Shown here: in pieces, positions 1-10,307 of the stretch
Layout of the letters: the number at the start of each line of letters is the position of its first letter
Position numbering within the stretch: the stretch's first letter is position 1
Origin: Platanthera guangdongensis
Taxonomy: Eukaryota; Streptophyta; Magnoliopsida; Asparagales; Orchidaceae
Length of the DNA: 64,000 bases
Direction of reading: 5' to 3'
Assembly: GCA_039583875.1 (NCBI GenBank)
Contig: CM077163.1
Location: forward strand, 228,276,646-228,340,645
Notes under the pieces: generated by a model
The model's input: the letters and a program-made list of their open reading frames with translations, nothing else
Database searches by the model: none
What the model was told of the DNA's origin: nothing
Translations under genes and position numbers: made by a program

Positions 1-1019
1 CGTAAACGGAGAGATCCTGCCGCTAGGAAATAGATCCGGGTGTAGGTGGAAAGATCCGGTGTTTTGACGGCGGATCCGGGCTACGAGAAGGGGAATATAG
101 ATGAAAATGATGGATCGGAGGGTGGTAGCACTAGATCAAAATAGATCTAGGGTTTTCAGAGCGATGAGAAGTGGATCCACGAAGGGGAAGGGAGAGGAGT
201 GGCCGGCTAGGGCAGGCCGGGCCTTAGGGGGGTCGGTTTTGAGGAGGAGAGGGGCGGTGAGGGGGCTGGAGGGCTGGCCTCTACTTGTACCGAGAAGAGA
301 GGGGGAGGGCGGCGGACTAGGAGGGGAATTAGAACTATAGTGGTGAACAGTAAAATGTATTTTTGAGTAGTGAAACCTGCTGCTGTTTTGAGGGCTGCTG
401 GACAGCAGTGCGGCTGGCTTTTGGGGGGCTTCCGGTGGCTGAAACTGGAGGGCGAGGGGTGGAAAATGATGGTGGGGGTAGGGTGTACCTTGGGGAGGAG
501 TTTGGCGGCCTAGGAGTCGTCACCTAGGGCTCCACGACGTCGGCACCGGAGAGAGATCGCTAGAATCCGGGAATACTTCTTCTCCAAATTCAACAATGCC
601 TTAGATGAGCGCTCATATCTCATATTTATAAGAAAATACACATTAGGGTTTCCCCATCAACGACTATGATTGGCTGGTGGGTTTGCCCTTAAAATACATC
701 AAAATAAACTAAAAAATATAAAGTAATATAGTATTTTGACTTGCGGCGACGTCGCGGACGCAACCGCGGAGTCCGATCGGCGATCCGATCAAGTCTTCCT
801 GCGCGAATACATGTACGTGGGTCCCGCCTTGCGGCGAACCCCTCCAGGTGCATCTGATGGATCAGAGGAGATTTTAAATCAGAAGAGTTTTCTTTTTTTG
901 TTGAAAGCGTTACATAAAAAGGGAGATTTCTTGTGCACTGCACAACAAAGTAGTGCAGAGGAGCCAAAAATTTTAGGTATTTAGTGGAGACATGCAAAAG
1001 TTGACCTTATGCAAAAAGC
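1..1019. other. unassigned flank, GC-rich then AT-rich, no recognised gene
   Basis: I recognise no gene here. Positions 1-600 are GC-rich; read on the minus strand they look like a pyrimidine-rich leader with short open frames of low complexity (proline, serine and threonine rich) that match no family I know. Positions 601-740 are AT-rich. Positions 740-860 form a small CpG-rich island, followed by a weakly open frame to about 984. The minus strand has a TATA-like box at 623-630, so 1-600 could be the 5' part of a minus-strand transcription unit or of a retroelement leader running off the left edge. No LTR end or primer site was found to support the second idea. Confidence 0.3.
623..630 (-). 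promoter_or_regulatory. TATA-like box on the minus strand
   Basis: The minus strand reads TATAAATA within an AT-rich stretch. About 30 bases downstream the sequence changes to a GC- and pyrimidine-rich leader-like tract. This is the usual geometry of a plant core promoter, but no transcript or gene product is identified, so the call rests on sequence and spacing only. Confidence 0.3.
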
Positions 1020-1480
1020 ATGCCTGAGGTATGATAAATGGTTTGATTGAGAATAGATTCTTTATCCCATGCATGTTAATGAAATTTTGTATGAATTGCT
1101 TTTGGAACGTTACAATTCTCTTTTATAAGTTGATGAGTTGTGCTGATGTTGTTAAGCAACTTGTGGAATACTTTTGTAATATGCTTGTTTAGAGAGACTT
1201 TGCTTCATTTGAAACTACATTATATAAGATCTTGCAGAAAGAATTTGATGTACAAACTATCACAATGTCAGTAGGTATCAGGAGATGTAGATGATAATTC
1301 ATTAAGTATTGCGGGTCTAGAACATTCTAAATTGGATGAGGGAAAGTAATGCCTTTTAGTTAGTGAATTCCAGAGAAAGACAACTCCCAACAAACTTATA
1401 TGATGATGAAATTATAATTGAAATGAAGACATGGAAGAATGAACTGAATCACACATTATAATTAAGGAAAAAAATTATTG
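1020..1480 (+). pseudogene. coding-like scraps of an unidentified host gene
   Basis: Stretches that read like ordinary protein occur in more than one plus-strand frame and are separated by stops. Examples are LRYDKWFD near 1030, VNEILYELLLERYNSLL near 1080-1125, DVVKQLVEYFCNMLV near 1143-1190, and FASFETTLYKILQKEFDVQ near 1202-1257. DNSLSIAGLEHSKLDEGK follows near 1293-1345. The composition is unlike the transposons around it. I do not recognise the protein. Element A inserted at 1486, and the far flank resumes at 42654 and again at 52795, so this may be an old gene or intron tract cut up by insertions. Confidence 0.25.
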
Positions 1481-1485
1481 AACTT

Positions 1486-1689
1486 TGTTGAAGAAATTAT
1501 AAAGAAAAACCCATCTTGATGGCCCATGTAAAGCTCTTTTAGGGATTAGTCCCACATCTTGGGATAGAGTTTAGATTCTCCTCTCTCCTCCTATATATAT
1601 GTACAAATAGTTGTGGTGTATTGAGTGAATTTTTATGAGAAATTAATAAAATCATGTTTTTTCTCTCACTATGTTTGCTATTTCCTACA
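1486..1689 (+). repeat. 5' LTR of Copia A (204 bp)
   Basis: It begins TGTTGAAG and ends CCTACA, is matched by the copy at 42449-42648, and is followed at once by a tRNA-iMet primer site. A TATATATATG tract near 1591-1602 is a likely core promoter. It differs from the 3' copy by about ten substitutions and two 2-bp indels. Confidence 0.93.
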
Positions 1690-1702
1690 TGGTATCAGAG
1701 CC
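1690..1702 (+). other. primer binding site of Copia A, tRNA-iMet type
   Basis: The sequence TGGTATCAGAGCC directly after the 5' LTR is complementary to the 3' end of plant initiator tRNA-Met, the usual primer of plant Copia elements. Confidence 0.9.
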
Positions 1703-2503
1703 ACATCGGTCTTGATTTTTCTCTCTAATCGTAACCCAAGCTGTTTTTGCCCCCAATTTGAGCGGCTTACTGCTCTTGCCCCTGCTTCCGCTCTCCTCAA
1801 CCCCCGGCTTTTATAGTTTTTTCCTTCCTATTTCTCTGGGCCCCGCAGCTGTCTGCTGCTTCCCCGAACTTGCCCTCTCACAACAAATTTTTCATGCGAT
1901 CTTTGATTCTTGCCGCCCGCTCATTGTTAGATCGCAAAGATCTCGTGCTTCCAGTGCTCCTCGCCGAGTTCATCTGACCGCAAGTCCCGTTCTCCTGGTT
2001 GCCGCGATTTCTTCCCGCGAGCACTTGTAATCACCGGACTCCTATTGCTGTAGTCAGCTCCTGTATTCTCAGGGCTCTTGTTTTTGCGAGCTAGTCGCTT
2101 GTCTGGTTGTCACAACAACACCTCCTCCTTGCCGCTGCAGCCTGTCCGCCATTTCTCCTTCCGCCAACTGACCGTCGGGCCTCCTCTACCTCTCTGGTCG
2201 CTGCCTTTCTGGCCACATGTCCGCAGAACTTTTGCCCGCTCAAGTTGTCGGGCCTCTTCTGCTCACACGAGCTCTTTTCTGCGCACATCTAACTGCTCAT
2301 CTGATCTTCTGCTCGCCAGTTCGCTCGTCAGCTCTTCTGCTCGCCAGGTCGCTTGTCAGCTCTTCTGCTCGCCAGACTGTTGAACAGATCTTCTTGTGCG
2401 ATTGCTTGCGCTCCTTCCTGCCGGTGCTTCTGCGGTCAACAGTCCGTCTTCGGCCTCTCCGTCGGCCTTCTCTGATTCTTGCCGCATTTAACTGCTCATC
2501 TGC

Positions 2504-4746
2504 ATGCTTCTTTTGGTTGGATCTTCTCCAATGGATAAACATGCTGCCACCGCCCTTCCGACCCTTCTCAAGCAATCACCTTCATCTCATTTCTCTCTCC
2601 CATCCTTTTGTAGAGGTCGCCCCTCTTCCCGGATTCAAGGTCGCAATAGTTGCACTCCTCTTCATCATACTTATCGTGGCAGGGTTGGTTACCATATGCA
2701 CGGTCTACCTCATGTACCGCTTGCCTCTACTGTCGTTCATGCTCCAAACAACATTCAAACTGTCATTGATGTCTTGCGCACCCAACTCCAGCAACTTCAA
2801 GAGCTGATCAGCCACTCCGACTCTGTTGTGTCTATTTTAGATGGCAATATCTCTTGTCTAGCCTACAATTCTTCTTGGATTATGGACTCTGAAGCAACAC
2901 ACCATTTTACCCCAAAGAAACATTCTCAATACTTGGACTCTGAGCATCCCAAGTTCATTACTGTTGCCAATGGGGACACTACCCCAGTCTATGGATCTGC
3001 TAACGTCAACCTTACCCTCTCCATCACTCTTCGCTCAATTTTTCATGTTCCGGACTCTCCTTTCAATCTCTTATCTATTACCCGTCTCACTCAAGATCTT
3101 GATTACTATGTAACCTTCTCCTCCACCTCTTTTGTTGTGTATGATCAAAAGATGCAGACTGTTATTGGTAAAGATAAACTTTACACTGTGCTTTATAGTG
3201 GCATTGACGTCTTGAGCATGCACCTATCCGCATCCTCCAGAAAGCTCTTCCAAATTTGGCCCTTATTGACTTCACATGCGAGTCGTATATCTATGACAAA
3301 CATCATCGTTCTACCTTTTCACCTCATTGTACTTAGAGCGCTGCTCCTTCTGTTCTAGTTCATTCAGATATTTTGGGACTCTATAAAATCGTCAGTGCTT
3401 CTAGTTATCGTTACTTTGTTATCTTCATTGATGATTACTCTCGTATGACAGTTGTATTTACTTCATGATCGATCTGAACTACCTTATTTATTTCATGCCT
3501 TTATAATTGAGACTCGCAACCAATTTTCTACTACTATTAAAACTCTCTGAACTGATAATGTTCGTGGATACAGAAGTCATATGTTTACCGACATGTGTGC
3601 TGAGTTTGGTATCTTCCATCAAACCTTGTGTCTGTATAGCCCCAACAAAATGGTATTGCAGAACGCAAGAATCATCACCTTCTTGAAGTCACACGCTCCC
3701 TTTCAAATGAATGTTCCCACCCGTGTTTGAATTTCATGGTTTCTACAGCCTATTGGCTCATTAATCGCATGCCCTCCTCCATTCTCAATTTTGCGGCTCT
3801 TTTACCTTCTTTTTTCATCCACACCCCCTTTCAGTCACACTTCATGTTTTCAGTTGCATTTGCTATGTTCATAATCTTGGTCCCCTCATTGGCAAGTTTG
3901 CTCTACGTGCCACAAAATATATGTTTGTTGGGTATTCTCGCACTCAGAAAGTTATGTCTGTTATTCTCCAACTGATCGGAAGATTATTATCTCAGCAGAC
4001 GTCACCTTTTTTGAAGACCAGTCATATTATTTTCAACCCCTTGACCCTCTCCTCCGCAGCCAACTGTCCCTGCTACTTCACCACTTCCATCTTTCCTCCC
4101 CACACCACTCCCAACTCAACCACCAAAACCTCCTCTGATTTGTGTGTATACTCGTCGTCCTTCTCATTCTAATGTCCCAAGGCCGCTACCTTCTACTAGT
4201 GACACTCTGCGCTCTGCTGATCCAGACACGCCTTCTACAGCTAATCCCATTAGTAATTTTGTTTCTTTACATCGATTATCCTACTGCTTCACACCTTCGC
4301 GACATCATTATCGTCGGTTTCCACCCCTAATTCTTTGCAGAAGGCTCTTCAACATCCGGGGTGGAGGGTGGCTATGGAAGAAGAAATGACAACTCTCTGG
4401 GCCAATCATACCTGAGATCTTGTCCCTCTTCCTCTTAGCTAGACGTGTGTGAGCTGCAAATGGGTATTTACTATCAAACATACTCCAACTAGCACTGTTG
4501 AACGACTAAAGGCTCGCCTTGTCGCCCATGGTTTTACTCAACAACACGACCTTGACTATGAAGTGACCTTCTCCCATGTTGCAACGCTAAACACTGCCCG
4601 TGTCTTGATATCTCTGGTCGTTCATCGTCATTGGCTATTACATCAGTTGAACGTAAAAATGTTTCTCTCAATGATAATCTTGCTGAGACTGCCTACATAC
4701 ACCAACTTCTTGGTTTTGAGATCACATAGGAGTCACTTGTATGTCA
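2504..4746 (+). pseudogene. Copia A polyprotein, part 1: gag tail, protease, integrase, start of RT
   Basis: The open frame 2504-3358 joins a short gag remnant to the protease. The protease active site reads MDSEATHHF where active Copia proteases have DSGAT, so the glycine is lost. The following HPKFITVANGDT and the FHVPDSPFNLLS blocks are typical. Integrase follows in broken frames: HSDILGLYKIV near 3364, VIFIDDYSRMT near 3420, and TDN near 3548. RT begins near 4449 with CKWVFTIKH and RLKARLVAHGF, and is cut at 4746 by element B. The region 1703-2503 is pyrimidine-rich leader with no gag homology that I can see, so gag is largely deleted. Not functional. Confidence 0.85.
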
Positions 4747-6796
4747 TGTAACACCCCATATCCGTCACATAACATATAGCAGTAGGTCCGGTCGGGGCCC
4801 GACGCCATATACCACAGACAGACCGAAGGGTTACACAATGAAACCATCCTTCCAATAAGCAACGTCTTACACAGAGTACATTCTAGCGGAAACATTTTAA
4901 ATGTTGCAAAAATAAGAACCCAGCCACAACATGAATGTCCACTAACAATAATAACCCTAAAGGAATGAACGTACAAATACACAAGTATTGGCCTTATGAC
5001 CTTACAAGAGTTTACGTTAAACAAATAGTGTCTTACAAACATCGACACGCAGACCGGTCACACATGAGAATATAAGTAAACATTCGCTTTAGTCCTTCGA
5101 GGGCCGGCTCAGCAACCAGAGCTTTTGCCCGCTATTTGCCACTAGGCTCCACAGCACCTGCAAGCACAATCCACCGAAGCGGTGACAAACAAAAGCAACG
5201 ATCAGCTAAAGCTGACCAAATTATAACGACCCTGCCCCTAAACTCGGGGGGGGGGGATGCTCCTTCCCCAGTGCATTAGTAAAACCAAACAAGATAGTGG
5301 AAGTACAATTTAAGCACACTTCACCACAGGCGTAAGCACACACGGCCACACACCCCGTGCTCTCAGGGCACTTATACGTTGAACTCGGTCCACCACCGCC
5401 CCATGGACGACAAACACGTGAGCATTTTAGTCTTTTTCAGCCGAAGCCTAAGACCCACCCTCTATGCCATCGGTATGCCTCTAAAACCGAACCACATAGA
5501 GCAGGTACGGTTCCACTCAACCCGTTGCTCACCTCGTCACAGCAATTTAAGTCATCGATACGGGTCAAGTTTCCCCGAATCCCGAGTATCAGACACACAA
5601 TATTACATAACCCAATTATGTACAAGTTGGCTCACAGGCCACCAAGATGGCAGAACCACGTTTCTGCCCAGTTTTCTGGGTGCACCTTGAGGTTAGTCCC
5701 CAAGGCTCCCTGTTGCAATCTACCGCGTAGAGAACTCGAAAAACAACCATCGACGCGGAGTCTTCCCCGACCATTCATGCAATGCAACATCACCGATCCA
5801 GACCAAATTGTCCGGGTAGGCTTCACACACCATGCCTATGTCCGTTCTTCGATTCCGGACTCTACATGTAAAACAACGAGGACTATTCATGTCTACCCGA
5901 AGGAATACCTCACACTCACCGCATACTCGCGAGAGCAGACTTCCTATGCAAAAAGGAAAGAAGACTTCACATGTCCAAGAAGAGAATCGTTACCTTTGCG
6001 TTTCTCTTTGGCGCCATGAAGATCTAGACAGATGAAAAGCACCACAACGACCTCGCCTCCGTAGATCTGAACTCGGCTTGCGATTTGGGGGTTCGAAGCT
6101 CCACCGGCGGCCGAATCTCTCCTCCTCCTTCTTCCTTGCTCTCCCCTCTCTCTAAAGCTTTAGAAAGAGAAAGCTTGAAGTAGAATGAGGGTTTCAAACC
6201 CTATTCCCGAACTTAACCCAGCAGGAACAACCCTGGGCCCTTGGATCCCAAAAGAAGGAAACGGACGGCCACGATTCACACTTAAAATCCATTTCCTGGG
6301 CCGAACACGGCTTGCGACACGTCCATGTCCAAGGCCGTGTGCCTCAATCGACGCCGAAACCGTCGCATCCAGACCAGGACACGGGCTGTCGACACGCTCG
6401 TGTTACACTTGACATGCCCGTGTCAATAGGTACACACCCGTGTTGCAGGGCGTGTTCCTCCATCGACACAGGACCAAAAACGTCCCGAAGAGGACACGGG
6501 TACTCGACACACCCGTGTCAGCCCGAACACGCTTGTGCTCCAGGCCGTGTTCCTCCCCCGACACAGCTCGGCTAACAGCCCGAGCAGGACACGACCTGGG
6601 ACACACCCGTGTCTCAGGCCGTGTTCGCTGTCTCGACGATCGTCGACTGCATTTTTTCCGACCACACGGCCAGACCGTCGAACCCGAGCACGACACGGCC
6701 CTGGACACGCCCGTGTCCCAGGCCGTGTGATCCCTACAAGCACCAAACTTGGTTCTAAACGCTACCCGTCCCTCTTTTGAGTTTCGGGGCGTTACA
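4747..6796 (-). repeat. 3' LTR of Tekay-type B (2,050 bp)
   Basis: It pairs with 11678-13742 and begins and ends with TGTAAC/GTTACA. The part at 6300-6735 is packed with short palindromic motifs built on GACACG and CGTGTC, which create false open frames. No gene is present. The adjacent purine tract at 6797-6812 marks it as the 3' copy on the minus strand. Confidence 0.93.
6300..6735. repeat. cluster of GACAC...GTGTC palindromes in the LTR
   Basis: The near-palindrome GACACRCCCGTGTC recurs with variations at roughly 30-100 bp intervals, for example near 6411, 6507, 6600 and 6703. Single arms (CCGTGTTCC, GGCCGTGTG) lie between. The same cluster is present at 13230-13680 in the other LTR. Palindromes this dense could form hairpins in the LTR transcript or bind dimeric proteins; that is inference. 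Confidence 0.8.
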
Positions 6797-6857
6797 ATTC
6801 TCTCCATCTTAAAAGAATTTCATCTCGAAATTACAGAAAGGAAAATATACACAAAAC

Positions 6858-7106
6858 TTAAACGGTACCTGAGCGGAATAACTCCGGGTACTCCTCAAGC
6901 ATGATCTGCTCTCGCTCCCACGAGAGCTCTTCCCGACCGCAGTTGTTCCAACAGACCTTGACCATCCTGATGTCCTTGTTACGCAGTCGCTTGAATTCCG
7001 AGACCTCAATGCAAACGGGCTTGACCTTCGTCGTCAACCCATTATCCACCGTCACTTGATCGACCACAATAACTTGCGAAGGCTCTTGCACCGCCTTCCG
7101 CAACAC
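6858..7106 (-). CDS. C-terminal chromodomain-like tail of B integrase
   Basis: The frame begins in the FHVSxLRK-type block (seen here as MLRKAVQEPSQVI) and ends with the tail VKVCWNNCGREELSWERE followed by IMLEEYPELF. This is the layout of the degenerate chromodomain at the end of Tekay/Del integrases, which guides insertion toward heterochromatin. It lies in a different frame from the integrase core upstream (stop at 7146), so a lesion separates them. A stop follows just before the purine tract and LTR. Confidence 0.75.
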   Translation of the reverse strand: MLRKAVQEPSQVIVVDQVTVDNGLTTKVKPVCIEVSEFKRLRNKDIRMVKVCWNNCGREELSWEREQIMLEEYPELFRSGTV

Positions 7107-7145
7107 CGATATGTGGAATACGTCGTGTAGACCACTCAGTTCTTC

Positions 7146-8027
7146 TTATAGCTTCAAACGATAAGCTGCTTCGCCAACCCGCTCCAAAACCTCAAACGGT
7201 GCAAGGTACCTCGTACTTAGCTTCTTCAAGCGCCGTACCCATGAGACGCCTTTGAATGACTTAATCATCAGATACACCCTGTCGCCAACAGCGAACTCAA
7301 CGTTCCTATGCTTGACATTATAGTACTTAGCTTGCCGGTCCTGAGCGATTAACAATCTTTCTCGAATGGTTCGTACCAACGAGGTTGCATCTTCCATTTC
7401 TTGCCGCTTGTATAGCTTCGACTCATCAGTTTCCAACCATGATAACGGCGTGCGACACCTCCTACCATAAAGGGCCTCGAAGGGCGGCATTTGAATGCTT
7501 GCTTGGTAGCTATTGTTATAAGCAAATTCCACCAAGTACAGGTGATCTTCCCACTGCTTTTCGAAATCCAAGACGCATATGCGAAGCATGTCTTCCATCG
7601 TCCTGTTAACTCTCTCGGTCTGACCATCCGTCTGCGGATGAAAGGCCGTGCTGAAACTCAGCTTGGTCCCTAACATTTGTTGCACCAACCTCCAATCATT
7701 GGACGTGAACCGCCCATCTCGGTCACTCACGATGCTGCGGGGCACACCGTGAAGCCGAACAATGTTATCCATATAAAGTTTTGTCAATTTCTCCACCGAA
7801 TCATCCTTCCTATTTGGAATGAAGTGCGACACCTTCGTCAAACAATCTATGATCACCCAGATGACGTCGTTTCCCTTCTGCGACCTTGGCAAACTATGCA
7901 CAAAGTCCATTGTAATATCGTCGAACTTCCACTCCAGAATAGACAAGGACTTCAAGAATCCTCCAGGCTTCTGACACTCCGTCTTCACTAAGGTGCACGT
8001 TTGACACTTTGGCACATAAAGTGCCAC
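7146..8027 (-). CDS. integrase core of Tekay-type B
   Basis: The frame starts in the zinc-binding part (VPKCQTCTLVKTECQKP) and covers the DDE core: first Asp in DDITMDFVHSLP, second in VSDRDGRF, and the Glu in DGQTERVNRTMEDML. GAYNN-type (here FAYNNSYQ) and PFEALYGRRCRTPL blocks follow, then the GPR-like RYLAPFEVLERVGEAAYRL end. All three catalytic residues are present. The HHCC finger upstream lies partly in the previous frame (8049-8822), with a stop between them. About 293 residues. Confidence 0.88.
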   Translation of the reverse strand: MALYVPKCQTCTLVKTECQKPGGFLKSLSILEWKFDDITMDFVHSLPRSQKGNDVIWVIIDCLTKVSHFIPNRKDDSVEKLTKLYMDNIVRLHGVPRSIVSDRDGRFTSNDWRLVQQMLGTKLSFSTAFHPQTDGQTERVNRTMEDMLRICVLDFEKQWEDHLYLVEFAYNNSYQASIQMPPFEALYGRRCRTPLSWLETDESKLYKRQEMEDATSLVRTIRERLLIAQDRQAKYYNVKHRNVEFAVGDRVYLMIKSFKGVSWVRRLKKLSTRYLAPFEVLERVGEAAYRLKL

Positions 8028-8048
8028 ATCATTCTTAAGTCTTGGCCA

Positions 8049-8822
8049 CTAGAACAACTTATTCATATCACGGTACATCTTCGTGCTCCCTGAGTGAATC
8101 GAGTACTTGGTATGATGAGCCTCGTACATCAATTCCACCCGCAGTTTGCCCACATTTGGGACGCACAGACGACTATCCTTCCATAACAATCCATCCACAA
8201 CATCAAATTGGGAATTTGACCCATACAAAGCCTCAACCATGATTTGATTCATGTGGTCATCCAAATTCAGAGCCTGCCGAATCCGATCAGCCAGGTCATA
8301 CTGAACTTCTGTCCAGTTCAATAGTGCTTCAACACTAGTCTGCTTGTCAACACAAGAGATCTCTAATGACTCCAACTCCCGAACCAAACGCTCGTCATGA
8401 ACCGACAACCAGTTGGCTTGCGCAGGGGCTCTGCGACTCAATGCATCCGCAATTGTATTGCCTTTCCTAGGCACATAATGAATCTTGAATGTGTAGTCCC
8501 CCAGGAACTCCATCCATCTTCGCTGTCGCATGTTTAGATCCTTTTGATCCAACAAGTAGTTCAGGCTCTTGTGGTTAATATAGATATCGACCTTCACTCC
8601 GTACAAGTAATGCCTCCACAGCTTCAGGGTAAATATCACGACCGCTAACTCCAAGTCATGGACCGGATAATTCCTCTCATGCACCTTCAGCTGACGCGAG
8701 CCATAAGCTATCACACTTCCATGCTGCAGTAGAACACAACCCAATCCTCTGCCCGAAGCATCGCTGTAGATCTCAAAGCCTTCGGTCCCACTCGGCGAAC
8801 TTAGAACAGACGCCGTGGTCAA
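8049..8822 (-). CDS. RNase H and linker of Tekay-type B
   Basis: The frame shows the Gypsy RNase H: YSDASGRGLGCVLLQ with the first Asp, LELAVVIFTLKLWRHYLYG with the Glu, the NHKSLNYL block where active copies usually have TDHKSL, and RRWMEFLGDY. PRKGNTIADALSRR ends the domain. The aspartate of TDH is therefore replaced by Asn. The C-terminal third holds the start of the integrase zinc finger (EAHHTKYSIHSGSTKMYRDM). A stop separates it from RT upstream at about 8860. Confidence 0.88.
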   Translation of the reverse strand: MTTASVLSSPSGTEGFEIYSDASGRGLGCVLLQHGSVIAYGSRQLKVHERNYPVHDLELAVVIFTLKLWRHYLYGVKVDIYINHKSLNYLLDQKDLNMRQRRWMEFLGDYTFKIHYVPRKGNTIADALSRRAPAQANWLSVHDERLVRELESLEISCVDKQTSVEALLNWTEVQYDLADRIRQALNLDDHMNQIMVEALYGSNSQFDVVDGLLWKDSRLCVPNVGKLRVELMYEAHHTKYSIHSGSTKMYRDMNKLF

Positions 8823-8864
8823 CCGACTTTTTAACTCTTCGAAAGCTTGTGCGCACTCAGGCGT

Positions 8865-9590
8865 CTAAACAAACTTCTGCTCTTTCCTCGTCAGAGTCGT
8901 GAGGGGTAACGCTATCCGCGAGAAGTTTTCCATGAAGCGCCTGTAATAGCCGACAAGCCCTAAAAAACTCCGGACTTCCGCTACCGTAGACAACACATGC
9001 CACTCCCGTATAACAACTATCTTCGCCGGATCCCCCACAATTCCCTCTCCACTAACTATGTGACCAAGGAACGCTACTGAGGGCAACCAAAACTCGCATT
9101 TGGAGAATTTGACGTACAATTGATTCCTCCTCAGTGTCTCCAACACCAAATGCAGATGCTTAAAGTGATCCTCCTCACTCTGCGAGTACATCAATATATC
9201 GTCGATAAAGACGATCACGAAGTGGTCTAGGTACTCTCTGAAAGTCCTGTTCATCAGATCCATGAACACGGACAACGCATTAGTCAGCCCAAACGGCATG
9301 ACCGTAAACTCATAATGCCCGTATCTCGTGCTGAAAGCTGTCTTGGGGATATCACTTTCTCTTATCCTCAGCTGATAGTACCCGGACTTAAGATCCAATT
9401 TCAAGTACACTGATGACCCGACTAACTGATCGAACAGATCATCAATCCTTGGGATCAGGTACTTGTTCTTCTCCGTTAACTTGTTCAGCTCTCGATAATC
9501 GATACAGAGTCGCAAACTTCCGTCCTTCACAAAAAAGACCGGTGCGCTACAAGGCGATGAACTTGGACGCACATAACCCTGTTCCAACAA
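8865..9590 (-). CDS. reverse transcriptase of Tekay-type B
   Basis: RT blocks occur in order: [55 protein letters not shown], the catalytic [21 protein letters not shown] and [12 protein letters not shown]. The catalytic Asp pair is intact. The frame is open for 241 residues. A stop at 9591-9593 parts it from the protease frame. Confidence 0.9.
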   Translation of the reverse strand: MLEQGYVRPSSSPCSAPVFFVKDGSLRLCIDYRELNKLTEKNKYLIPRIDDLFDQLVGSSVYLKLDLKSGYYQLRIRESDIPKTAFSTRYGHYEFTVMPFGLTNALSVFMDLMNRTFREYLDHFVIVFIDDILMYSQSEEDHFKHLHLVLETLRRNQLYVKFSKCEFWLPSVAFLGHIVSGEGIVGDPAKIVVIREWHVLSTVAEVRSFLGLVGYYRRFMENFSRIALPLTTLTRKEQKFV

Positions 9591-10231
9591 CTATTGAAGT
9601 TTAACCTTCAGTTCCGCCATCTCCTTAGGCGCTAATCGATACGGAGAGTGTGACACAGGTTTGACACCTGGCACTAGCTCAATAGTGAAGTCTATCTCCC
9701 GCTGAGGTGGGGCTCCAGGGAGATCGCCAGGGAACACGTCAGGGTATTCAAATACCACTGGGATGCTGTCCAAAGCAGGCTTAGGCTTCGAAGCCTCCAC
9801 TAGCGTGAAGAACAGCTCTGCACCAGCACGAACCGCCTTAATCACCTGAAGAGCAAACATCAAAGTCTTGCTCGACCCTTTCAAGCCCGCAAATGTCGTC
9901 TCACGACCAGTTCCCAACTTGACCTCCTTGCGATTGCAATCAATGTATGCCTGCTGCTCCGAGAGCCAGTCCATACCAAATATCACGTCGAATTTCACTA
10001 GCGGCAGTTACGACGCTTGCAAGTCGAACTCCTGACTTCCAATTCGTATCTTTACGCCACAGACTCTATCCGCGCGCATCGAACACCCATTTGGTAACAA
10101 CACATCCAGTTTATCCTTTGCCATCGAAGAAGGTACTCCGATGCGCGATATCAATCCTTCGGAGAAAAAGAAGTGCGAAGCTCCTGTATCAAAGAGTGCA
10201 CTCGCCGGATTATCGCAAATCAAAACAAAGC
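9591..10231 (-). CDS. protease of Tekay-type B (3' of a candidate intron)
   Basis: The active site reads ALFDTGASHFFFSE (Asp-Thr-Gly intact). The frame 10008-10262 ends at a stop near 10010, and FDVIFGMDWLSEQQAYIDC resumes from 9998, so one lesion sits between the catalytic motif and the C-terminal block. The sequence just upstream (10232-10307) has stops in frame. It is bounded by GT and AG so that removing it joins the gag frame to this one exactly; see the intron entry. The tail (PVVFEYPDVFPGDLPGAPP) leads into RT. Confidence 0.8.
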
Positions 10232-10307
10232 CTATACAAAAGTAATAAGATAACATGCGCAAGGTAACAAATATTTAAAGCTGACTTGCTATAAATTTAA
10301 ACCGTAC
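10232..10307 (-). other. candidate 76-nt intron between gag and protease of B
   Basis: On the minus strand the donor reads ACAG/GTACGG and the acceptor TTTTGTATAG/GC. The insert is AT-rich (plant-intron-like) and holds stops in the gag frame. Joining the flanks restores a continuous frame of the form expected between the zinc knuckle and the protease in this clade. It could be a true intron controlling the Gag to Gag-Pol ratio, or a chance insertion. Confidence 0.55.

Noticed and set aside
1758..2807. Several plus- and minus-strand frames in the leader of Copia A
   Set aside because: Pyrimidine-rich leader sequence giving Ser/Leu/Pro-rich translations; no gag motif and no conserved domain.
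5357..6035. 220-residue frame (MLSGHLYVELGPPPP) and its copy at 12453-12944
   Set aside because: Both lie in the LTRs of B. The shorter, shifted frame in the second copy shows it is not conserved as protein.
6312..6807. Several overlapping frames (MRHVHVQGRV and others) in the B LTR
   Set aside because: They lie in the palindrome cluster of an LTR, overlap on both strands and match no protein.
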